Source: Stercorarius parasiticus (lineage: Eukaryota; Chordata; Aves; Charadriiformes; Stercorariidae). Taken from it: a stretch of DNA of 64,000 nucleotides. The translations under genes and the position numbers were made by a program. Positions within the stretch are counted from its first letter, which is position 1. Each line of letters begins with the position of its first letter. A model generated the notes under the pieces. The model was not told the DNA's origin. It made no database searches and saw only the letters and a program-made list of their open reading frames with translations. Positions 11,778-21,520 of the stretch are shown here, in pieces. The stretch covers positions 157,310 through 221,309 of the forward strand of contig VWZL01000815.1 of the NCBI GenBank assembly GCA_013396915.1, in the 5' to 3' direction.

Positions 11778-13599
11778 TATTGTGGAGCTGCACCTCCCTT
11801 GCTCTGCCCATGCACACAGCAGAGACGCTGAAGCCAGCAAGGACCAGGCAGGGCACTGGTGGCTTCACGCTCCCGTTTGCATGGCTCCTCGCACCAGTGG
11901 TGGCCGTTGTCATTGGGTGCTAAAGCCTGACCCAACATGCATCCAACCCCAAAACATGCATGGTATGTGCTGCTGAGCAAAATACAAATTACGGCAGCTG
12001 ATGTTCAGGTGGAGGGTGCGTTACCCGGCTGGGTGATGCCTATTGACAACAGGAAGGGTGGCTGTTGGGCCTCGATGGCCAGGTGAGCTGGTTCCTGGCT
12101 CGTAAGGAATTGGTACCGTGGTGACTGTAGGCTGGGCAGAGGCTGAGTAGGAGGGGGAGGACTCGGTGCTTGAGCTCAAGAGGAGGTGGGTGCTGGCACA
12201 GCCCGTACCATGACTAACACCAACACCCATGTCTGCCTCTGCCATGTCTCTGTGCAGATGTTTCTCCTCTGTTGGCAGCATTTCTGCCCATCGGCCCTGG
12301 ATGATGCACTAAAACATCTTTATTTGCGAGCCTTGCACGTCTCCCAGTGCGGTGTGGAGCCCTGGGCAGAGGGAGGACGTCTCTAGGTTGGCTTCTTTGT
12401 GGCTCACATTGCTCCGGAGTTGGTTCCCAGATGCCTGGGTCCCTCCAGCAAAGCGGCGGGAATCCTTCTGGAGATGGGGTTTGCTGCCCTGTGTTGCTCG
12501 GACTTTCTGGGGGCAGTCGATGTGCTGCGATATCCCTCTTCAGCGCTTTTCCAGCTTCTTTGTGCTTTGCCTGGGTTCCTTTTTCATCTCTCATCCTGTT
12601 TTTAGTGAGCAGGACCAGGCATCGCTCTGCTTTGTTCTCCAGGTGAAACCAGCCTCGTGCTTTTCATGTGAAGTCAGAAACCGCAGTTTTGAGCAAAGCA
12701 CTTAAGGTTGCAAAATAGGCTGCGGTGGTAGCAGGGCAAGAGGGCACGCGGCCCCAAATTGTGGAGCGTTTTTGCTTCTCACCTGGGGCTGACCCTTTGC
12801 AAGGGACTGAAGCAAAGAAGTGCCCACAACCCATTGAAAAAAATCTGTATTTAATTGAAATATTGACACTGGGTCTTGCTTCTCCTCGAGCACCTGGTCC
12901 CTTCTGTCTCTGCAATGGCCCAGCAAGCTCGTGTTTGAGGGACGTTAAGGAATACACGAACAGAGCTGCTAGAGACCTTCCTTAAATAGACTGACAGCCC
13001 TTTGATGGGTAAAAAGAAAAAAGGCTTCTAGATTGTTACAACATGTGAAAATAATTGGGGTTTTCCTCCCTGCCAAAAACAAAAACAAAAAAGAACTTTC
13101 TAATGCTGTGTAGTAATTACATGTTAATGGAAAAGATATGAGAAAAAAAGTCTGTGAAATACTCTTAGTGCAAAGAAATTGCTAGTAGGCATGTTTAGGA
13201 AATAACCGAATCCGTTCCCCGCCTTCTTAATTAGGGCAAATATATACAAGAATTGTATGCTGAGGTGCTTTGGTGTAATAGTTTCACCTGGTGATATGCC
13301 TCTAAAATCGGGGAAAAAAAATACCTGGTAATACAAAACACCAATATAATTGACTTTTGTAACCCAAGCAGGGCTGGATCTGTAGGGCCGTAGGGAAGCG
13401 TAGGTGGGGGGGTGGGATGGGGTTGTGCCGAGATACAGCTTCCAACGTGGGAGCTCTGGTTTTGGGGAAAAAGCTGGGACAACGAGCGTGGCATGGCTGT
13501 GACTGCATTATTGTGCACTACTGGCAAATCTGGTTCGCGTGCGCAGGGATTCCGTCAGCCCTTGCTGTGTCTGCTGAAATAAAGGTATTTTTTCTGCAG

Positions 13600-13735
13600 A
13601 ATATCTATTTCTGCTAAGGGAGTGTTGAAAGGCTGGTGGTCAGCCGTAACAACCTCCTTAAAAATGGAGCTGAAGAAGCTTGAATGTTTAAAAATAATTC
13701 TCTATTTGTTTTTGAGCGCTGCTGTTTCTGGGCAG
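13600..13735 (+). other. Exon-like segment with a signal-peptide start (unassigned)
   Basis: A pyrimidine-rich acceptor (TATTTTTTCTGCAG) ends at 13599 and a good donor (CAG/GTGAGA) begins at 13736. Between them an ATG at 13664 in strong Kozak context (AAAATGG) opens 24 codons in phase 0. They read as a secretory leader: a lysine-rich start (MELKKLECLK), the hydrophobic core IILYLFLSAAV, then SGQ. No downstream exon was recognised, so this may be coincidence or the first coding exon of an unannotated or lost gene. Confidence 0.2.
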
Positions 13736-15535
13736 GTGAGAACAGGCAGGAGGACCTCAGGGTTTCCCTTCCCCGACCTGGGCTCAGTCCCGGCGCCGGC
13801 TGGGTGCTGGGCTTTGGGCTGCATCAAATGCAGCCTCTTTGCCCGGATCAAACACGACCCGGACGGGGAGAAGCCGGGTGGGGAAGCGGTGCTGGGGCTC
13901 ACGCTCAGCACCGGACCTCTGCCCCACGTAGGGATGCTGCTGGGCTCCAGCCCGCATTTACCCTGGGGTTTGGGGTCTGCCCCTGCCTGTGCGTCGGGGA
14001 AGGGGATGAAATGCCTGTGCCCCCCCTCTCCAATGACCCCAGCCCTGCGTGAGACCATCCTGCCCCTGTTTTCCAGCCAGGTCCTGGATGTTCTTTGTGC
14101 TGACGCAAAGCTGCTGCCGCAGGATCCTCTGATTCATCACCAGGGAGGGCTCACACCCAGGCTGGGTTTCTTCTCCCGGTTGTTGATCGCGCTGGTGGTG
14201 CCGATGAGGGCTGGGTCCCCCCCGAGGGCTGCTGTGGTGGTCCCTGATTCCCATTGCGGGATGGGGTGCAGGATACTCCTGGAATCCTTCTCTGGTGTGC
14301 AGTGGATGGGGCTTAGAGCAGCAAAACAAGGAGGATGCTCAGGATTCCGTGCTCTGGGGGGAGCCCAACGCACCCTTTGGAGTGCGGTGGAGGGAGACTG
14401 TGGGATGCGGCTCTTGGGGATGGACCTGCCCCAGCCCCACACTTCACTCGGGGTCGCTCCGAGAGCTTGCTGCCCTTTGCCAGTGAGAAAGGGGCTTAAT
14501 GTTCTTCCCCCTTTGAAAGGGGAAACTGAGGCACAGGAGGGTCGTTGATCTCCGCCCGTCTCTGAGGAGGGATGAGGTGGGAGGGTTACGGCAGGAATGC
14601 AGGGTTGCACTTATGGCTTCCTGGCTCTGCTGCTGGCCTGTATGATCTGAACTAAGGGCTTTTCCACCTCCTTTTCTCCTCCTGCTTGTCACCACCCTCC
14701 TCTGTTGCCAATTGGACGGGTGAAGGAAAATGGGGTACGAGGCTCTGCTGCTCCCCAGGCTCACGCAGTGCCACAGTCTGGACTGCAAATCCGCTTAGGC
14801 ATGTGAAAATATAGGTGATGCTGCCTACCTTCCCCGGCACTACCATGCAAAGGCGGCATAACGTGTCCGACAGGGGCCCGGCTGCATTTGGGATTGGGGA
14901 GCTCCCAGGAGCTCCCACCTCCTCTGGGGTCTGCACCGAGAGGGGCTGGGATGGTGGAGCTTAGCACGGGGGCTGGATCTCTGGAGCTGCTGGGATGGTG
15001 CCAGCATGCAGTGTCTCCATGCCCGGGTCAGGAGCAAGATGGTTTTTGGCAGAGTGTCGCGGCAGAACTGGAAGAGCAGGGCTGCGGCAGAAGGTCAGGG
15101 CGAAGGTGTGGGTTTGGGGGAGTGTTGCGGGTCAGTTTTTGAGGGCACCTGTGGAGCTGCCTGGGAGAACTGGTATGGCAGAAAGCCGTGCCTGAGTCAA
15201 ACCAGTGAAGTGCGTGAAGGATTGCTGCTGGCTCCTCCCAGCTCCTCTGGCCTCGGAGATGGGCTTCAAAGTGCCCTGGACCTGCTGCCCTGCCGTGAGG
15301 CACGTGCTCTGACCCCACTCCAGTGCTGGTACCCATTTCTCTTTCTTGGGATCGATGACCATCACCTCACGAACCACCTGCTTGTGGTGCCAGCTGCCCT
15401 GGGATTTGGGGTCCAAGCTCTTGATGTTGTCCTGGCTCTTTGGGATGGCTCTGCACCCACCTTAACCCGTTTTTTTTTGCTCCTAAAGTTTGATACCCAA
15501 GCAGATTTGTGCCCGTCACTTTTTTTTAAATTTCC

Positions 15536-15541
15536 TTTATT
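15536..15541 (-). terminator. AQP5: AQP5 polyadenylation signal
   Basis: AATAAA in a TGTGAATAAAGG context, 625 nt after the stop codon, the first such signal downstream on this strand. It implies a 3' UTR of about 640 nt (15515-16165). A + strand AATAAA nearby is probably incidental. Confidence 0.6.
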
Positions 15542-16165
15542 CACAATAAATAATATACTATATTACAAAGATCTCAACACAAAATCTAAAAATCACGTCC
15601 TTTCTGCAGCCACGAATAAATAGGACTCACCAGCACCAGTTAATGCACGAAAGAGCATCTACGAGCAGCGTGGGCCGTGGGGAGGGGGAAGCGGGGGATT
15701 TTGCTGCACCCACCTGCCCAAAGCGGTCATTCTTTGCTGGTATCTACACAGTGTTTCCATTCCCTGGGCCACCAGACGCAGGGGTGAAATCTTGTGTGTG
15801 CCAGAATGTGGGGTCTTGGACCTCTGAAAATCATGCAAAACTGGCACCTGGGAGGGCAGGGATGCGGCCGAGTGGGTGTAGAACCACAGCTGAGAGGCTG
15901 CCCTGGGCTGAGACTCCTTCGCTGGGCTTAGCTGTCTGCGGTTAAGCTGGGAGAGGCTCTAGCGCTCACGCTCACGTAGAGGGATTATATACACAGACTC
16001 TGCAATACTCCTTTCTTAGGCGCAGGTGGTCTTTGAGTTACAAGACTTTTGCTTAAGAGTCTACTGTAGCTGGATGTGTTTGTTGTCTGCCTTTGGCGCA
16101 CACATGAGCCCATGTGTGGGGCTTCCTCCCTTCTTTTTGCTTGGTGTTTTCTTTTCCAGCTGTTC

Positions 16166-16351
16166 CTATGGCGGGGTCAGCTCCATGGACTTCTTCCTCT
16201 CCTCTCTCCGCTCTTCCCACTCCTCCTCTGACTCGTAGGTGCCCTTGATGATGGCAACCCTATCTGACATGTTCATGCAGTAGGGGACGAGGATGTAGAA
16301 GTAGAGTAGAGCGGCCAAGCAAGCCCCGAGGATGGGTCCAACCCAGAACAC
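16166..16351 (-). CDS. AQP5: AQP5 exon 4, helix 6 and cytoplasmic tail
   Basis: Acceptor TTCCAG ends at 16352; TAG stop at 16168-16166. Residues 205-265 start [10 protein letters not shown] and end KKSMELTPP. Confidence 0.96.
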   Translation of the reverse strand: MFWVGPILGACLAALLYFYILVPYCMNMSDRVAIIKGTYESEEEWEERREERKKSMELTPP

Positions 16352-19147
16352 CTGGAAAGCAATGAGGGAGAGGGTGAGAGCAGGTCTTGGAGGCTGGTGC
16401 ACCAGGTCCTGCCATCATACCAGCGTCCCTCACTGCTCCACGTCTCCTAGCCCATGGAGAAATGCAAGTACCCGTTCCAGTACGCTTCTTGGGCTTGCTT
16501 GCTGAAGACATGGAGGTCTTTATGAGTGCAGGGATGTGGTGTGCTGGAAAGGAGGCACCTAAGCCTGCTCTGTGAGGCTGGATCTGAGCTTGCAGACAGC
16601 GCTGGGTGCGTGGAGAGCCGAAGCCGGGCTTCTCTGTGGGCTTTACTGACCTCAGATAATGCCCTAGCTTATGCTTGCCCCTTGGTGTCTCTGTGCCACA
16701 GGGGCAACCTGTTCCCCATGCATCAAGGGGGACAACCTCCCGCATTCTCCAGCCCCTTTTATCCTTCCAGGTCTGGGATGGGCTCTGAAACACCCAGCCC
16801 TGTAACCCCCGTGGTAATTGCTGCCCTCTCCGCTTGTTGCCAGCCTGCCCCGGCACGCTGCCGACGCTCACCCAGTGAGCCGGGCTGAACTTCCTCACGA
16901 TGACTGCGGGCCCGAAGGACCGGGCTGGATTCATGGAGCAGCCGGTAAAGTAGATCTGCCAGTGTGGAAAGGAAAACAAGGTTAAGGTGCATCACATTGC
17001 TTAGCAGATAAGCAAATTTTCAGAAGCAGGGACTGAAATGGCCCCTGATGCTGCCTCTCTTGCAGAGAGGTGCAGACCCCCCCAGCATCACAGAGAAGGA
17101 GTCCCAATATGTCCCGTGTTGGCTCTCCCAATGCAGCTCCCTCTGGAACCATCCACACGAGAGTATTTTGGGGAGCCTTGTCCTCCTGCCTGGACACTCA
17201 CCCCCACCAAGTGGCCTACAGCGACGGAGAGGCCGATGGAAAGTGCCGGGGAGCCCACATTGCCGTTCCTCCGGTTGTCTGTAGATGCAAAGATGCACGC
17301 GGCCAGCTGGAAGGTGAGGATGATCTCCACCACGAGGGCCTGGCCAGGGGTCGTGTTGTTGTTGAGCTGTGAACCATCGAAAACAACAATAATTACCCAT
17401 CCCTGGGGCTTGGCACCACTGGGAGAGCTCTTGGGTGCTTTGCTGGTGGATTTGGGTTGGCAAAGCCACGCATGAGAATGCCCCAGGTCCCCTGCCCAGC
17501 CATGGGGCACAAGGTGCCATGCTGGCCACTGCTCGGGCTCACTGCTGCTTTCCCCAAAGGGGAAGAAATTATCTTTCTTTCTGTTTAATGCTCCAAAATC
17601 TGTCTCTCCCTCGAGCCCCTCCCTTCCCTGGGCTTTCCATGTCTTTCTCCGCTTGCTTGTCTCCGCAACACTCGGTGCTTTTCCACCACACTGATTTGTC
17701 CCTCTTTTCCTGCATTTCTTGTCCCCTTGATCCTTGCAAGCTGCCGTACCCGGACTCATCTCCCCTCTGCTTTGTGGAGCACCTCCCCAGGAGGCTGGGG
17801 AGCCGCCGGCAGCTGCCACGGAGGGACGCGGGATGAAGGGTGAGGGTTGGGATGAAGGTTGGGGTGCGGTCACGGGGGTAAGACGCGATGTTGTTGTCCC
17901 AGTGCCTCTGTGCCAACCACTGGGGACTGTCAGATGGACTCGACCCCACTGGGCATGGGAAGGGCAAAGCAACCCAAGCCATTGCAGCCTGTTTTTTAGC
18001 TAAAGCTGACTGGTTTGGGGTGGGGAGCCTGTGGAATAAGATGCATTGCAGCACCTCATCCTAGTGATTGAACCCTCTGCAACGTGTCTCTGCTGCTCCG
18101 AGGGGTCCAGACCTGGTGCTGGTTGGAACGGTAGCTCCACCGCTCCCATTTCAGGTGGTTTCCCAGCACTGCCCCAAGGGTTGGAGACATGCTCCTCGTT
18201 CCTGCTTATCTCGGAGGGTCCCGCTGTCTCCCCTCCTCCTCCTCGAGCAGCCCCTGCCACGCGCAGCCTCTCCACACCCTCCTGTGCCTTGCTCCTTCTT
18301 CAGCTCTTCTCCACCACCTCTCTCCATCCATTTCCCAGCTCCCGCAACGCACTAGTTACAGTGGGCTTCTGCTCCCCCTGCCCATACTGGTTTGACTGGT
18401 CTCTGCTCCCTGCCCTCCCCTCTCTGTCCTGGCGCAGCTCCTATCCTAGCATTAATCTCCAGGTGGAAAGGCTGCAGTCAAGAACACCCCAATGGTGCGG
18501 GTGACTCACTCGGGCCCTTAGGATAAAGGAAGCGCTTATTAAGGAGGAAAAAACTACGCCATTCATTACCCCACACAATAAAGCTGTCATGTCAATACTC
18601 TGCTGGCTATGCTGGTGTTTGCTCCTATCCCATTCCTATTCCTCTGTGCATGCAGGGTGATATGCCGAGACCAACCATCCTTATGGATTGGGCTCTCGGG
18701 CTTGGCGCCGGCAGCAGCTCCTCGCTCAGAAGGAAAGGAAAGCCCGCATGGTGAGGTGAACCATCTCCAGGCTGGGAGACTTACCGCGTTGATGGCCAGG
18801 TTGCCACGGGTATTGACTGGTGTCACGCCGTAGAGGATGCCAGCCCCGGCGATGGCCCCGACCAGTTGGGCGATCACGTAGAAGAGCGTCCGGAGGAAGG
18901 AGATCTGGTTCCCGACAAAGAAGGCGATGGTCACCGCTGGGTTGATGTGGGCGCCGCTGATGTGGCCAAATGCCTGCACCAAGGTACCGATGGCCAGCCC
19001 GAATGCCAGCGAGATCTGAAGAATGCTGGGGAGGGCGGACGGCCACTTCAGAGCTGAGCCGAGGCCGATGAAGACGAAGATGAGCGTGGAGATGAACTCA
19101 ACAAAGACGGATCGAGCGAAGGCCAGGGTTAATATTTCCCTCTTCAT
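16166..19147 (-). CDS. AQP5: Aquaporin-5 water channel, four coding exons
   Basis: Plasma-membrane water channel of secretory epithelia. Coding exons 18785-19147, 17202-17366, 16872-16955 and 16166-16351 join to 798 nt, giving 265 aa, the same length as human AQP5. It has six membrane helices and two NPA boxes, N69-P70-A71 and N185-P186-A187. The pore filter residues of an orthodox water channel are present (H173, C182, R188). An N-glycosylation sequon NNTT lies at 124-127. The tail ends [11 protein letters not shown], with Ser259 at the position of human Thr259. The start [10 protein letters not shown] matches AQP5 (MKKE...), not AQP2 (MWEL...), and [16 protein letters not shown] is also AQP5-like. 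It lies tandemly with AQP2 on the same strand with identical intron phases, reflecting an old duplication. AQP6 is a less likely identity because [20 protein letters not shown] is AQP5-specific. Confidence 0.97.
16872..16955 (-). CDS. AQP5: AQP5 exon 3, second NPA box
   Basis: 84 nt, residues 177-204, reading [15 protein letters not shown] then FSPAHW, with mercury-site Cys182 and filter Arg188. Donor TGG/GTGAGC at 16871. Confidence 0.96.
17202..17366 (-). CDS. AQP5: AQP5 exon 2
   Basis: 165 nt, residues 122-176. Acceptor TTCACAG ends at 17367, donor GGG/GTGAGT at 17201. Contains the NNTT sequon and loop D, which reads [12 protein letters not shown] and lacks the human PKA serine at 156. Confidence 0.96.
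18785..19147 (-). CDS. AQP5: AQP5 exon 1, first NPA box
   Basis: ATG at 19147-19145 in good context (CACCATGA). Codes residues 1-121, helices 1-3 and the NPA loop at 69-71. Donor GCG/GTAAGT with GT at 18784-18783. Confidence 0.96.
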
Positions 19148-19245
19148 GGTGGGAGTGGGTGGAGGGCAGCTAGGAAGGAAGAAAGTTGAGGTTTCCTCTG
19201 TCTCCAGGCTCTTCTGTCTGCATCCAGTTGTAGGGCCATACCTAT

Positions 19246-19252
19246 CTATATA
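19246..19252 (-). promoter_or_regulatory. AQP5: AQP5 TATA box
   Basis: TATATAG on the - strand, about 100 nt upstream of the ATG, predicts a start site near 19220 and a 5' UTR of roughly 70 nt. Confidence 0.65.
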
Positions 19253-21499
19253 TGCAAGAGCAGCAGGGAGCTGTGTTACAAGGCGGTGGGTGGAGCCAGG
19301 GAATTAGCCAGCCCTCCCAAATTATCATGTGAAACTGGAAAAGTTTCCATCTGAAAATAACTTCGGAGCCTCTTGGTGAACCAGTGACTCAGATATTGGT
19401 GGCATTTCTTTCTCCTTCCCTCTACAAACAAAGAGCCCCTATAGGGTGTCTCTGTGGTCGTTAGATAACGCGGTTGCATAACGATGCTGTGCTCCCTCCT
19501 CTGCTTTTCCCTTTTCCTACCTCTCGCCAGCAGAGGTTTCGTTAGCAGAGGTGTAGTTAATATTCCCTTCCTCCCTTGTCCTTGCAGACTGGAGAGGATT
19601 GTGTTTTTGTTTGAAAAGTCTCGTTGCGGGTGTCGGGCTGGAGGAGCTCTCCCAGGGCAGGGCTCCCGGTGCATTGACACAGGGATGTTGAAACTTAAAG
19701 CAAAGTTAAGGACCTGGAGCTGCTCCCAGGCTGTCAAGACAGCTCAACTCCAGGAAACAAGTGGTTTGCAATCATCCTGGGAGCAGGGCAGGGTTTGGGG
19801 GATGCTTTGCCTCGCCGGGGAGCCGTAGGCAAGTTGGGGCTCCCTCGAGGTGCCTGGGTGGAGGCTGAATGGGATGGCGTGGCTCGGAGAAAGAGGGATG
19901 ATGGCTGCAGAGCCTGGCCGTGGACTTTTCTGCTGCCTTTCTGCTTTTCTGCCCCATACAGAGCACCAGGTGCGGGTTGTGCCAGCGTGTGGGTTGGCGT
20001 CGGGGGGTGCTCGCTGCCTGTAGCCAGGGAGGGTGTATCCTACCCCTGTCATCGCCGACCCTTTTCTTTTCTTTTTGCCTTTCAAGCAATTGCTCAACGA
20101 GGTCAACGATTTTGCTCTTGGGAATGCCAGCGTAAAGCCGCAGGCTTTGCATGGACACAGGCCATGTTTGCATGTCTCCTTTCATGTTCCCGTGGCGCTG
20201 CCCTCCATCCTGAATCCCTCCAGCTGTGAGTCCTTGGCTGGCAGGGAGCGGAGGGGGGAGGCTCTCAGCGCCATGCAGCACAGGGCTGTTGGGGACTGAG
20301 GTTTTGGGGCAGAAAATGTCTCCAGTGACACTAAACAATGACTTCTTGGTTCCCTCGTAGTCCTTGCAGCCTTGTGCCAGGATTTAATTTATTTTTTTTT
20401 TTTTTAAACGGGTTTGGGTGCCAGATCTGCTCTCCTTGCTTGGTTGATTGCATCTTGCCTTTCTCAAGGGATGCCGTCTCTCCATGTCGAACACAGTGAA
20501 CCTGGGCTGGGGTTATATCCACGGCTGCCTCTGCACTCCAGCACGCGGAGAGCAAAGCTACGTGTGCAGGAGATTGGTAAAATCATTCAAATCCCTCTTT
20601 AAAGTGAAAAAGCACCAAAAAGTTGTATTCACTGCTGCCTTCTGCTGGGTGCAGTCAGATCTGCACAAATCCCATGGGGTCAAAAGCCAGGAGGGATTTC
20701 TCTTCAGAGCAAGAAGAGGGGAATTCTCCCTTCAGAGCCAAAAATAAATGAGCCTTTCTCCTCCCGCCGTACCCAAAGTCCTGAGCTCAGCAAACAGACC
20801 CGGAGAGTCTTGAGGGACTGAGGATCCGTTACAGAATGAATTCCTGGTAATGGTTTCCTCCTGGTTCTGCTGATCCTGGGGAAGATTGCAGAGTTACAGA
20901 CCAGATCTGTTATCCTAGAAACACCTGGTCCGCTGGTGTGTTTTGGTGAAAGTTTTGCAAGCTGGTATTTCAAGACACCCTGGACAGATTCCAGCTGGAG
21001 TAATTGCTTGCCATTTCCCTTCAGCCCTGCTTGTGGCTCCAGCTGGATAAAACGCGCCTTGTTGCCATCCTCCAAACGCTTTCGTAAGGTGCCCGCCACA
21101 GATCTCCCTCCGAGGTGGCCGCGTTTTGCTGGCAGCTCCTCCGCCACACACTTCGCTTTAGCTAAAAAGCAGCGTTGAGCCAAGAGATGCTCTCCTGGGT
21201 TCCCAGCTGCAGGTAACAACCTCCCAGCAAAATCCTCTGGCGGACTAGGAGATATAATCAACTAAGGTTAGAAATGATGGGGAAAGCTTCCGGAGAGAAA
21301 CAAGATGTTTCTCTAACAACATGCCATGCAAAATCTGTTTTTCCTGAGGCTGTTTGCTAGACTTTCCTCTCTGGGGCATTCCTGCTTGGCTCCTCTGATG
21401 GCCAGCTGCATGGAGCAGGCCTCGGGAAGGCTCCTTGTCCTCTCCTGGCTGCGTGCCCTCCAAGGACCTCGTAGGAACTGAAAGTGCCTTTGATGTGTT

Positions 21500-21520
21500 C
21501 AATTCAATTTAATTGAATTG
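21500..21520. repeat. Perfect 10-bp-arm palindrome, A/T rich
   Basis: CAATTCAATT, one T, then its exact reverse complement AATTGAATTG. Low complexity makes chance origin likely. Confidence 0.6.

Larger units (their letters stand above)
3575..15520. other. Intergenic region between GCGL and AQP5
   Basis: About 12 kb without a recognisable known gene. It holds two CR1 fragments (8929-9300 and 11321-11777) and one exon-like signal-peptide segment (13600-13735). In mammals AQP6 lies on this side of AQP5; I found no NPA-box exon on either strand here. A 912-nt open frame at 5009-5920 has no recognisable domain. Confidence 0.6.

Noticed and set aside
13622..14548. 309-codon frame read through from the signal-peptide segment
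   Set aside because: It begins with GTG and its latter two thirds look like translated G+C-rich intron or spacer. Only the 13600-13735 part has exon-like borders.
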